From positions 1,426,001 through 1,490,000 of the forward strand of contig CAXXIY010000002.1 of NCBI GenBank assembly GCA_963675995.2: a stretch of DNA of 64,000 bases. The letters are read 5' to 3'. The DNA is from JAAFHB01 sp963675995. Lineage in GTDB: Bacteria > Bacteroidota > Bacteroidia > Bacteroidales > Prolixibacteraceae. Both the position numbers and the translations under genes were made by a program. Shown in pieces: positions 44,016 through 51,880 of the stretch (positions within the stretch are counted from its first letter, which is position 1; the number at the start of each line of letters is the position of its first letter). The notes below the pieces were generated by a model, which worked only from the letters and a program-made list of their open reading frames with translations, made no database searches and was not told where the DNA came from.

Positions 44016-44870
44016 TCACACAAAACGAATTTCATAATGTTTTGGTATCACCTTGTTAGACCTCTCTTTCCACTCAAAATAATTCTCATTAAGTTCCAAC
44101 AGGTCATTCTCCCAATTATCAATATCTGGATTCCACAAACATTTGTTATCAAAATACTTTCCACAGTGGAATAAATTAGATATAAGTCTGGCTGTTCCTG
44201 AAAATCCAAACATCTTAGACAAATTAATGTAAGCATCATAAATTTCTGGAAATCTTCTTGAAAGTGTTTTATTCATCCCTTTCCACTTTGGATTTCTCAA
44301 CTCAAAATATTCAAGGTTTATTTGAAAAAATGCGAACACTCCAAACATATCAATCAATTCACATTCTTCTGATTGTTTAAATTCTTCACCTTGATCTTCA
44401 TAGTTATAGCCTAGTTTGCCTTCTGAATCAAGGAAATATTTGCATTTTAAAGCAGGGTATTCACTTAAGGAATTCAATATTTCATCTATGTGATGGTCAT
44501 CATTGTTTACCTTGCCAAATTCTGTCCTTAATCCCAAGGTCAAGATTGTTAAAGCATCTAAAATTGGGTTTACTTCTGCAAAGCTTTCGATAGTTCTGCT
44601 AATTATATATTTGTTTTGTTTCAATTCCCTTTGTTTCTGATGTGAAACAAGACTTATATCTTCACCTTTAATGATAACAGCATCAAGTGTAACATCTTCA
44701 ATTTTAATTTTACTCTCATAGTATTGAATTCCTAGAGTCTGAAGGGCTTGCTTAATAAAAACAAAGTCCAGCGCAATATCAGTGGCAATTACTATTTTCT
44801 CCTTAATAATAAAATACGACTGAGGTAGATTGTTTAAAACCCATTTTGGAGTCAATTTAAATTTTTTCAT
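44016..44870 (-). CDS. Hypothetical protein, paralogue of the 108-aa protein in its N-terminus
   Basis: About 284 residues from ATG 44870; an alternative ATG at 44888 adds MIKKIS. The lower start is preferred because its surroundings match the start of the paralogue at 43682. N-terminal domain: MKKFKLTPKWVLNNLPQSYF and FVFIKQALQTLGIQYYESKI. The C-terminal two thirds are helical with aromatic residues (NLEYFELRNPKWKGMNKTLS, FSGTARLISNLFHCGKYFDN). No catalytic motif was recognised. A dyad and a 52-bp repeat lie in its leader. Confidence 0.6.
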   Translation of the reverse strand: MKKFKLTPKWVLNNLPQSYFIIKEKIVIATDIALDFVFIKQALQTLGIQYYESKIKIEDVTLDAVIIKGEDISLVSHQKQRELKQNKYIISRTIESFAEVNPILDALTILTLGLRTEFGKVNNDDHHIDEILNSLSEYPALKCKYFLDSEGKLGYNYEDQGEEFKQSEECELIDMFGVFAFFQINLEYFELRNPKWKGMNKTLSRRFPEIYDAYINLSKMFGFSGTARLISNLFHCGKYFDNKCLWNPDIDNWENDLLELNENYFEWKERSNKVIPKHYEIRFV

Positions 44871-44920
44871 ACTTATTTTTTTTATCATTTCTTAAATTTT
44901 TCACTTCGCTTTACTTTCAA

Positions 44921-44940
44921 TTGGCGCAAAGCTTCACCAA
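44921..44940 (-). repeat. Leader dyad upstream of the 284-aa gene
   Basis: TTGGCGCAAAGCTTCACCAA, an imperfect dyad about 51 bp before the start codon. It shares GGC..A.GCTT..CCA with 46323-46340 and 47954-47972. Confidence 0.45.
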
Positions 44941-44991
44941 TATTAATCTCGAACACCTTTTGGTGCATTTATTTTGCTATCATTTCGTCAT

Positions 44992-45043
44992 AGGGCATAG
45001 TTTTCCCATGTTACAAGTTATTATCCTATAACTAATTGATATT
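44992..45043 (-). repeat. Leader repeat copy 1 (about 52 bp)
   Basis: Starts AGGGCATAGTTTTCCCATGT and ends ACTAATTGATATT. About 85 percent identical by eye to 48023-48075. Each copy begins about 120 bp upstream of its gene. Confidence 0.7.
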
Positions 45044-45162
45044 CAACTTTGATGTGCATTTGAGAATCTAACCGAACTTGCGTCCTGTCCTAGAGTTGTG
45101 TCTTTTCATAAGTTAACTTTAATTGATAAAATAATTTATAAATTGGTTCTTGATGATGACTA

Positions 45163-45558
45163 TTACTTGTTGCTTAACGCATTTGTAGACTGTATTTTAA
45201 AGACTTGATTATGTGGATGAAGAGCATGAAACAGAAAAAGATCATCCTTTGTTTTTTCGTAAAACTTATCAGTTTGATCCATTGCCATTCTGAGGAATCC
45301 CAACATCTTATAATTATCTCTAAAGTCCTTCTCTTTCATTGATTCACTTACAACCACATGAAGAAACTGGCAGATCAAAAAGAGGTGCTGTCTCCTCTCT
45401 ACAGGCAATTTTCCCAGTACATCTTCACTTAGTCCAACATAACCAAGTGAGAGTATCAATTCATTTGGCACTCCTGATGATTTATAGTCGCTGTACCAAT
45501 CTTGAAGTGGTTGTGATTTCTTTTCTTTTTTCGATGATTTGAAATTTTCAGCTTTCAT
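45163..45558 (-). CDS. Hypothetical protein
   Basis: 131 residues, no family recognised. A basic start (KAENFKSSKKEKKSQPLQDW) is followed by helical stretches (ELILSLGYVGLSEDVLGKLP, RRQHLFLICQFLHVVVSESM, NYKMLGFLRMAMDQTDKFYE). Probably a small all-alpha soluble protein. It stands alone, without the leader dyad of its neighbours. Codon and base use match the rest of the element. Confidence 0.55.
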   Translation of the reverse strand: MKAENFKSSKKEKKSQPLQDWYSDYKSSGVPNELILSLGYVGLSEDVLGKLPVERRQHLFLICQFLHVVVSESMKEKDFRDNYKMLGFLRMAMDQTDKFYEKTKDDLFLFHALHPHNQVFKIQSTNALSNK

Positions 45559-45631
45559 TGTAATTGAGTTTAAATAATTAATAAATTGAATTTCTGATAT
45601 TTATGTATAGATAATTGTGGTTGACAACAGT

Positions 45632-46288
45632 TTAGGAAGCTAAATCATAAGCACTCCTAGGTATTTTGGGATGAGTCTCATTCCAAAATTTTTCATATTC
45701 ATGTCCTGTGACATCAAAGGTTTCTTGTTGATGTCTTAATATCATGTCATTAGAAATGAACGTTTTATAATGAAAATAATCATTTTGTATCCCATTTAGC
45801 TTTTCCATGCATCCTAATCCTATACCTTCCCTCGTTCGGACAAATATTCTGTCGGTCATCGTGCTAATCTCTGTTGAAATTTTTGCATGACCTACATCAT
45901 TGTTTGAGACATATTGCTTGAGCAATTCCTTTTTCGAAATATTTGATTGCTTTAAAAATCTCTCATTATACCTTTCCAAAAAGTGTGGAGTATAATGTAT
46001 TAGGGTCTTTAAGTTTACACCCACCAAGATGCCATTTAGTCCATAATCATCAAGGTAATGTAACACAACATCCAAAACAGGATTATTGACGTAGTAATTA
46101 ATGATGATAAGCCATGTATTCTGCCTCTTGGTTTTGTAATCAAATGTCTTGTAGACATGCTTATTTTTAGATTTAACTGCTGCTCTACGCAGACTATCAG
46201 TAAGGTAAATTGCTTTTTTTAATACCATTGGGTAGTCTTTTGCAATTTCATTCATTATTTCTCTGGAATTCATTGATTTAACTATCAT
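45632..46288 (-). CDS. Hypothetical protein
   Basis: 218 residues, no family recognised. The ATG at 46288 is used; a second ATG at 46273 (MNSREIMNEIAKDYPMVLKK) is possible. The central segment KTLIHYTPHFLERYNERFLK with invariant-looking His, Glu and Arg residues could be part of an active site, but this is a guess. A later KISTEISTMTDRIFVRTREG segment may form strands. A perfect 18-bp palindrome lies 35 bp upstream. Confidence 0.55.
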   Translation of the reverse strand: MIVKSMNSREIMNEIAKDYPMVLKKAIYLTDSLRRAAVKSKNKHVYKTFDYKTKRQNTWLIIINYYVNNPVLDVVLHYLDDYGLNGILVGVNLKTLIHYTPHFLERYNERFLKQSNISKKELLKQYVSNNDVGHAKISTEISTMTDRIFVRTREGIGLGCMEKLNGIQNDYFHYKTFISNDMILRHQQETFDVTGHEYEKFWNETHPKIPRSAYDLAS

Positions 46289-46322
46289 AACTGTTGTTTT
46301 TTAAATTGTATTTCTTTAAAAA

Positions 46323-46340
46323 TTGGCAAAGCTTTGCCAA
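46323..46340 (-). repeat. Perfect 18-bp leader palindrome
   Basis: TTGGCAAAGCTTTGCCAA, fully self-complementary, 35 bp before the start codon at 46288. Related dyads lie upstream of three neighbouring genes. Confidence 0.75.
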
Positions 46341-46652
46341 GTAAACAAATCTGCATTTGTATAACTAATTATAAATGTGACTGTTAGTAATAATGGGTGA
46401 TTATTCCAATTGGCGATCTCTTCTTAAGTATTGTATTTTCATATGGTTAAGTCTTGTTTATGATAATTATTTATTCAATTAAATTTCAATATTTTAACTC
46501 TCAATTCTCTAATTATTATGCGTTTCATCTAACTTTTTTCTTATACTTTATTATACGTAAAAAAAACAAAATAGTTTCAGCTATATAATTAATGATCAGG
46601 CATTTAATCTAAATTAAGAATTTTTTGGAATGACTCAGACCAGGAGAGAAGA

Positions 46653-46683
46653 ACTGCCCTGACCCAATTAAAATCAGGGCAGT
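46653..46683 (-). terminator. Hairpin downstream of the ART-like gene
   Basis: ACTGCCCTGA (46653-46662) pairs perfectly with TCAGGGCAGT (46674-46683) around an 11-nt loop. It is 60 nt past the stop of the minus-strand gene and is followed there by a TTCTTCTCTCC run, so a terminator is likely, though the U-run is weak. Confidence 0.5.
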
Positions 46684-46742
46684 CTACATCAAACGCAAAT
46701 CAATTAACACATCTTATTTGTACCTGTATTGTTATCACGAAT

Positions 46743-47903
46743 TTATGAGGCTAGATATTCCAACTCCTTGTCCAGAACTTTTTCATATGCCATAGCCATT
46801 TTGTATTGTGTAAATGTCTTTTCCCATAGGAAATGAACCAAGGCATATGTGTCAGTTTTGGATGTGGATGTGATCCTGAATTTTGATTTGTCAATCCTCT
46901 TGTTAATAAATTTGAAGCCACACTTATATGGTTTATAATCAGGTGTAATGTAAATTTCAATGTATCCCTTTTTATTTTTGTTAGCTTCCCAAAACCCAAC
47001 GATTTCATTATAGTGCTTCTTCATGAATTCAGCTTCCTTCACATATTGTTGATACACCTCATCATTTTTGTAGGGAACAGCAACTTTAACCTGAGATATA
47101 GTAGAACCACCGATAAAGTTTATTAATACATAGGTATTGGTAAATGACCTATCCAAAATTTGGAAATATTGTTTAGGAATTCGTTTTTTAACATGTTTTA
47201 TTCCATCCTCAATGAGTCTATCATTTTTATCAAGATGAACTTCAATATGTCCTTCCTTAATATTTTTTGTAATCCAAAAAGATATTAACTCATCTTTATA
47301 TGCTTCAATTACAGTTCTTGCTGTATGATATTCGTCAATTAAATCTAGCTGCTCGAACTTTTTGCCAGAATATGCTTTATCGTTAGAACTTAAACACAAT
47401 TGAACGAATTCTTCGATTGATATTTTCTCATCCCATTTCACCCATTCATTACCAGCAAACATTTCAATGCCATCCCAATTCACTCTTGATATTGGATTTG
47501 AAGTAAAGAACCAATCCTTTGTTAAATATCCTTGTAGGTGTAGGAAATAGTCATTAAAGAAATCATAAACCTTTTCAGAAATATGACCCAAAAACTTGTA
47601 TTCAGCCCAAGTGTTAGTCTGAAGTGGTTTATTTATGATAATCCTGCACATACCAATTTGATTTTTCATGTAATCTGTAGTGGCACTGAGCATTCCACCT
47701 TTTTTAGATTCGTGAATTTTTACAATTTCAAGATTATCATTTACATCGACTCTTGCATTGCAAGCAATATCCCATACAGGACTTTTGGTTAACCATAGTG
47801 CTGGTTTCTCATTCAGTTCATTACTAATTGTAGTTGTTTGAATAACTCCATCTTTTACGATGCTTGGTAGACGTAGTCCATTGGTGTAATGATAGTAGCT
47901 CAT
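46743..47903 (-). CDS. ADP-ribosyltransferase-like N-terminal domain with a duplicated C-terminal module
   Basis: 386 residues. The start SYYHYTNGLRLPSIVKDGVI followed by EKPALWLTKSPVWDIACN resembles the H-x-T...L-x-x-I-x-x-x-G-x-I pattern of the DarT/KptA-like ART fold, an idea not proven here. From about residue 205 there are two copies of a module of about 85 residues: YKDELISFWITKNIKEGHIE to VKVAVPYKND, and HYNEIVGFWEANKNKKGYIE to YKMAMAYEKV, with shared FW, K-x-G-x-I-E and INKR/VKKR words. It has both a leader dyad (47954-47972) and the 53-bp leader repeat. It could be a modifying enzyme or toxin; no antitoxin is evident. Confidence 0.5.
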   Translation of the reverse strand: MSYYHYTNGLRLPSIVKDGVIQTTTISNELNEKPALWLTKSPVWDIACNARVDVNDNLEIVKIHESKKGGMLSATTDYMKNQIGMCRIIINKPLQTNTWAEYKFLGHISEKVYDFFNDYFLHLQGYLTKDWFFTSNPISRVNWDGIEMFAGNEWVKWDEKISIEEFVQLCLSSNDKAYSGKKFEQLDLIDEYHTARTVIEAYKDELISFWITKNIKEGHIEVHLDKNDRLIEDGIKHVKKRIPKQYFQILDRSFTNTYVLINFIGGSTISQVKVAVPYKNDEVYQQYVKEAEFMKKHYNEIVGFWEANKNKKGYIEIYITPDYKPYKCGFKFINKRIDKSKFRITSTSKTDTYALVHFLWEKTFTQYKMAMAYEKVLDKELEYLAS

Positions 47904-47953
47904 AATTTTAATTTTAAAATTGTATTGTAGATTCTTTTGCCATCCTTCTTATT

Positions 47954-47972
47954 CTGGCTCAGGCTTTACCAG
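47954..47972 (-). repeat. Leader dyad upstream of the ART-like gene
   Basis: CTGGCTCAGGCTTTACCAG, an imperfect dyad about 50 bp before the start. Same core as the dyads at 44921 and 46323. Confidence 0.45.
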
Positions 47973-48022
47973 TGATCATTGTTTATACTCCGAAGAGTTG
48001 TTTTGTATTCTTTGCTTAGTAC

Positions 48023-48075
48023 AGGGCATAGTTATCCCATGTAACAAGTTGGTATTCCTGTAACTAATAGATATT
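48023..48075 (-). repeat. Leader repeat copy 2 (about 53 bp)
   Basis: Starts AGGGCATAGTTATCCCATGT and ends AACTAATAGATATT; partner of 44992-45043. The reading direction relative to the downstream gene and the distance to the start are the same in both. Confidence 0.7.
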
Positions 48076-48250
48076 TAAAGTGTTAATTCTAATTTTAATC
48101 GGAAAGGTTACCCAAATTTGTGATTTCTGCTGAAATTCTTCGTTGTCATAATTTGTAATTTTTAGTTTACTATTTATTCGAAATAAATTATACGATTCGA
48201 TTTTATGGAGTCTCCAAAGGGCAAATTGATTGCTATATTCAGGAGCAAGC

Positions 48251-48268
48251 AATTCTTAATTAAGAATT
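48251..48268. repeat. AATTCTTAATTAAGAATT palindrome
   Basis: Perfect 18-bp palindrome containing the same 14-bp core as the array at 48495-48557. Confidence 0.85.
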
Positions 48269-48285
48269 GTATCCATTTAAAACTC

Positions 48286-48321
48286 CAAAGGCAGGTATAT
48301 TTCGAAATATACCTGCCTTTG
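48286..48321. repeat. Perfect 36-bp palindrome
   Basis: The left half CAAAGGCAGGTATATTTC (48286-48303) is followed directly by its exact reverse complement, with no spacer. It has no T-run that would make it a normal terminator. It could form a cruciform or be a dimeric binding site. Confidence 0.9.
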
Positions 48322-48494
48322 ACTATGTTTTCAACATTGATAAGAACGCTTTGCCTTCTGATATTTACAGATTGGCAATTGTTTTATTTACCGATGCAAA
48401 ACTAAAATAAATATTTCGAATCAACACTAAAAAAAGTGATATTATTTTAAAAAAAATGAAAATAAGATTCAGATTAACAACAATATACACAACA

Positions 48495-48557
48495 TTCTTA
48501 ATTAAGAAATGCAGTGGATTCTTAATTAAGAAATGGTGATACTTTCTTAATTAAGAA
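48495..48557. repeat. Array of three TTCTTAATTAAGAA palindromes
   Basis: Exact copies at 48495-48508, 48519-48532 and 48544-48557, spaced 24 and 25 bp from start to start. Spacers differ (ATGCAGTGGA and ATGGTGATACT), so this is not a CRISPR array. Confidence 0.88.
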
Positions 48558-49042
48558 TGCCGAAAAACTCAATTAATTCAATAAAACTGATTCAACTTTT
48601 AAGTGGATTATGCACTAAAAATTTCAATTCTCGACTAATTAGTATTTTGGATGTAATTAAAATCCGAAATTGACACCTATGCAAACTTTCAGTTGGTTTC
48701 TTATTACGTCATCCTGACTACTGAAGTCATTCATTTTAAGAATGAAACTACAAATTGATCAAATGCTTCAGATGTACGTTGAATAGGAAGCATTAAGATA
48801 ATCATTCCATTACTGTTTTATGGCAGTAAAATTATCCATGCTGAGATTTCAATAATAACCCTAATTTTGTAGAGATTTTCGTAGTTGCTTTTTATTCGTC
48901 ATTCAACCACAGGCTTAACGAATAAATGATTAGGAATTAAATTATTGAACGTGATTTGTTCTTTATAAGAAATTCACTGGAAATGTTTTGAAGGGTACTA
49001 CTGAAAATCAAATTCGAGTATTTATGATAAAATAATCTTGTT

Positions 49043-49639
49043 ATGAAGAAGCAAAGAGATTTGTTTGAATTGTTCAATATTGTGAATCACACCAATATTG
49101 TGAAGCCTGTGGGAGGTAAAATAAGGTACAAAACAGTCGGTGCAAAAAGCCTAATGGAAGGTTTTCAGCTAAATGGGTTTTCAATTGACCGAAAGAATGA
49201 TACTTCAGCCAGAACTTCCTATAATGATCTAAGTGATATTGAATTAAGTGAAGAAATTACCTACCAATTTGAGGATAAGGGTGGTATCATTGTATTTTCG
49301 GTTAATGTGAATGCAGTTCAACTTTCCAGTAACAAATTGATTAATCTTGTAAAAAATAGTATTGAAACACTTAAAAATAAACTATTTAAGGATCGTAAGA
49401 TTAATAAAGTACTTTCCAAATATGATGAAGTCTATGGGGTCACGATTGGCAATTTTGTTAAGGGCAGGTATAAATCAGAAACTGGAAAACTTTTTGACGA
49501 ATCTTCATTAGCTGTTGAAATCATTGGTATAACGACCGAGGTACTCAATAATGTAGCTGAAACATTGGCCCAAGAATTCAAGCAAGAGACAGTACTGGTT
49601 AAGGATTACACATCTAATCAAATCTATTTGGTAAAATAA
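49043..49639 (+). CDS. Hypothetical protein at the right end of the element
   Basis: 198 residues, no family recognised. Start KKQRDLFELFNIVNHTNIVK; the middle NLSDIELSEEITYQFEDKGG-like region and FSVNVNAVQLSSNKLINLVK suggest alternating strands and helices; the C-terminus is QEFKQETVLVKDYTSNQIYLV. It is about 100 bp from attR and is the only plus-strand gene of this half. Its upstream region carries the palindrome array, so it may encode the binding protein, a guess based on position only. Confidence 0.55.
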   Translation: MKKQRDLFELFNIVNHTNIVKPVGGKIRYKTVGAKSLMEGFQLNGFSIDRKNDTSARTSYNDLSDIELSEEITYQFEDKGGIIVFSVNVNAVQLSSNKLINLVKNSIETLKNKLFKDRKINKVLSKYDEVYGVTIGNFVKGRYKSETGKLFDESSLAVEIIGITTEVLNNVAETLAQEFKQETVLVKDYTSNQIYLVK

Positions 49640-49740
49640 TACTGCCAGTCTAATTGCAGAAAAGCAATTTTCAAAAATAATATGATTTTCAAAAATGAAA
49701 TAATATTATTACGCTTTGTATATCAGCACAATATACACAC

Positions 49741-49762
49741 CCTTAATATATCCATTACTTAT
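49741..49762 (-). other. attR: right terminal inverted repeat plus TAT duplication
   Basis: CCTTAATATATCCA (49741-49754) is the exact reverse complement of the left repeat; then TTACT and TAT (49760-49762), after which comM resumes with CTCTCCGGG. Confidence 0.88.
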
Positions 49763-50644
49763 CTCTCCGGGTTGGGGGTAGGTACCCCCGCCGACCAAAG
49801 CGACGTCACTGATGGTGTGGTGCGGACTTCGGAACGGGCGCAATGTCATTAGCGAGCTCTGTTGTTCTATTTTTCCGGCAACACTATGAATTTTTGTGGT
49901 TTCGAGCGCCTCTTTTAAGGTAAACGGAGGCAAAATAGTGGGAATCCGTTTGGCTAACATCGTTTTGCCTGCACCAGGAGGCCCAATCATAATTAAATTG
50001 TGACCGCCTGCTGCCGCAATTTCGAGCGCCCGTTTGACATTCTCCTGCCCCTTGACGTCGGCGAAGTCGACGTCGTAATTACAAATCTTGGCTTTAAACT
50101 CCTCACGTGTATCAATAATTGTCTGAACAAGATCGATACGACCGCCCAGGAAGTCGATCACCTCTTTGATGTTTTCGACCCCATAAATCTTGAGTTTGTC
50201 GACGACTGCCGCTTCGCGTGCGTTTTGAATCGGAACAATAAACCCTTCAAATCCCTCTTCCCGTGCGCGGATGGCAATCGGAAGAATTCCTTTTACTGTT
50301 TGCAATCCACCATCTAACGAAAGTTCACCCATCATCATATAACGATGCAGTTCAGGTGCGTGAATCTGTTCCGATGCTGCCAGTATCCCGATAGCGATTG
50401 GCAGATCGTAAGCTGACCCCTCCTTGCGGATATCGGCAGGGGCCATATTGATCACCACTTTTTTCCCGGGAAGTTTGTACCCGTTGAATCGTAAAGCGGA
50501 ATCGATCCTTTGCTGACTCTCTTTTACGGCATTATCAGGTAATCCGACCAGGTTAAAGCGGATGCCCCTCGAGACATCGGTTTCTACTGTGATGGTGGTA
50601 GCGTCGATTCCGTGAACAGCGCTGCCATAGGTCTTAACAAGCAT
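49760..50644 (-). pseudogene. comM: comM (YifB, Mg-chelatase-like) 5' fragment
   Basis: N-terminal 295 codons: the Lon-protease-like S5 fold domain (LVKTYGSAVHGIDATTITVE, GLPDNAVKESQQRIDSALRF, PADIRKEGSAYDLPIAIGIL), then the AAA+ start with Walker A MIGPPGAGKTMLAKRIP and RPFRSPHHTISDVALVGGG. It breaks at PQPGEIS, just before Walker B, and runs 15 or so codons into the element (NGYIKGVYIVLIYKA) to a stop at 49709. So the intact ATP site is cut between Walker A and Walker B. Start ATG 50644. Expression of a truncated protein is possible. Confidence 0.95.
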
Positions 50645-51073
50645 AATTCAGTTGGTTTACAATCGCTTGTTAAAGTTACGACAAATAAATGAATAAAATT
50701 CATCAAATTTTTGACTTTAATAAGATCCTTCGTTCGAAAAGCAATATATCCTATTACCAATTAAATATTGATTTGCAACTGATTTCTTAAATGTATGTAA
50801 TAGTTAAGATTAACAGATGTTTTACAAGACGGGCCAAACCCCTTTTGAAGAAGTTCTTTTTTCTGAAGAAAGAATTGTCCCAATTGTAATATGCTTTAAT
50901 TGATCATCCAAAAATGGGAAAACTTTAGTCCTGATTCATAAATATTTTATATTCTTTTGAATTATGTTTAATTAAGATAATTTCCTTTGAATTAATCAAT
51001 CTGTTTTGTATTTTCGTAAAACTTTATTATAAAAAAGGCCAGCTATTTCATAAGATTTTTTTCAAACGCAAAA
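50645..51073. other. 429-bp intergenic region
   Basis: AT-rich; nothing beyond probable promoters for comM (minus) and for the ion-channel gene (plus) is visible. Confidence 0.4.
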
Positions 51074-51877
51074 ATGTGGAGGATAAAGTGGTGTTTTCTA
51101 AATGAATACTGCATTCTTGGACTAATAATCGCAAATGCGATACTTATTTTCTGTCAGGAATTTGAATTGAATGGTAATATCTTAGATTATATTGAACCAG
51201 TCTTTACGATTTTATTTATTATTGAAATGGTAATAAAAATGAAAACTAAAGGCTTTTCAAGATATATCTCCTCGGGTTGGGACAGACTAGACTTTATATT
51301 AGTAATGATTTCTTTGCCTTCATTAGCTGTAATATTTTATAAGGACAATGCACTTCAATTAAATGTATTTTTGGCTCTTCGGGTTTTCAGAGTCTTTAAA
51401 TCCTTTAGGTTAATTCGATTTTTCCCTAATGTATCTGACTTATTTAAGTCAGTTCAACGTGCAATTAAAGCATCATACATAGTCATTACAGGTTTCTTTC
51501 TATCAGTTTTTGTTATTTCGTTAGTAACCTGCGCTTTATATAAAAACCTAGCTCCAGAATATTTTAGTAATCCTTTTAAATCTTTCTATTCTATATTTAG
51601 ACTCTTTTCGATAGAAGGATGGTACGAAATCCCAGATTTAATTTCAAGTAGAACAAGTATGTCAATAGCATTTCTATCAAAAGTGTATTTTATAGTCCTT
51701 TTACTTTGTGGTGGAATTTTGGGGTTATCACTTGTAAACTCAATTTTTGTAGATGCCATGGTAAGCGACAATAATGATGATCTACAAAAAGAAGTTTCTC
51801 AATTAAGTAAGCGGATTGAGGTTCTATCACAGAAAATAGAAGAATTAAATATTAATAATCCTAATCTTAAAATTTAA
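51074..51877 (+). CDS. Voltage-gated ion channel subunit (BacNav-like, six helices)
   Basis: 267 residues: one six-helix channel subunit. S1-S3: EYCILGLIIANAILIFCQEF, YIEPVFTILFIIEMVIKMKT and WDRLDFILVMISLPSLAVIF. The S4 sensor FLALRVFRVFKSFRLIRFFP has five basic residues at every third position. S5 is VITGFFLSVFVISLVTCALY, the pore loop FYSIFRLFSIEGWYEIPDLI with selectivity segment SIEGW (compare LESW in NaChBac), and S6 FIVLLLCGGILGLSLVNSIF. The C-terminus (LQKEVSQLSKRIEVLSQKIE) is a coiled coil for tetramer assembly. It is 3 bp before the next gene. Probably sodium-selective or weakly selective; unproven. Confidence 0.88.
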   Translation: MWRIKWCFLNEYCILGLIIANAILIFCQEFELNGNILDYIEPVFTILFIIEMVIKMKTKGFSRYISSGWDRLDFILVMISLPSLAVIFYKDNALQLNVFLALRVFRVFKSFRLIRFFPNVSDLFKSVQRAIKASYIVITGFFLSVFVISLVTCALYKNLAPEYFSNPFKSFYSIFRLFSIEGWYEIPDLISSRTSMSIAFLSKVYFIVLLLCGGILGLSLVNSIFVDAMVSDNNDDLQKEVSQLSKRIEVLSQKIEELNINNPNLKI

Positions 51878-51880
51878 CAA

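Larger units (their letters stand above)
46289..46742. other. 454-bp spacer with leader palindrome and downstream terminator
   Basis: Holds the perfect palindrome TTGGCAAAGCTTTGCCAA (46323-46340) in the leader of the gene at 45632-46288 and a hairpin at 46653-46683. Otherwise very AT-rich with no gene. Confidence 0.5.
48076..49042. other. Largest non-coding stretch of the element, with palindrome array
   Basis: Nearly 1 kb without a supported gene. It holds an 18-bp palindrome (48251-48268), a perfect 36-bp palindrome (48286-48321) and three evenly spaced 14-bp palindromes (48495-48557). The last 480 bp before the gene at 49043 show nothing clear. The density of symmetrical sites suggests an origin, partition or transfer site, or a master control region. 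Confidence 0.6.
26179..49762. mobile_element. 23,584-bp serine-recombinase element integrated in comM
   Basis: The ends are set by the interrupted comM frame: left fragment 25525-26178 and right fragment 49760-50644 share TAT, and joining them with one copy gives exactly 1,536 bp (512 codons). The element is much more AT-rich than its flanks and carries a large serine recombinase next to attL, a candidate four-gene defence cassette, a small resolvase, an XRE regulator, a polymerase-like protein with iteron-like repeats and several unknown genes. No relaxase, type IV secretion, capsid or terminase gene is visible. It is thus neither an obvious ICE nor an obvious prophage. Confidence 0.9.

Noticed and set aside
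48286..48321. Telomere-resolvase target site (hairpin telomere)
   Set aside because: The palindrome is perfect but short, no protelomerase gene is visible and the element is integrated with serine-recombinase ends.
48495..48557. CRISPR-like array of three short repeats
   Set aside because: The repeats are 14-bp palindromes with 10-11-bp spacers, too short for CRISPR, and no cas gene is in the window.
26179..49762. Classical ICE or prophage
   Set aside because: No relaxase, VirB4/TraG, conjugation, portal, terminase or capsid gene could be recognised in any gene of the element.
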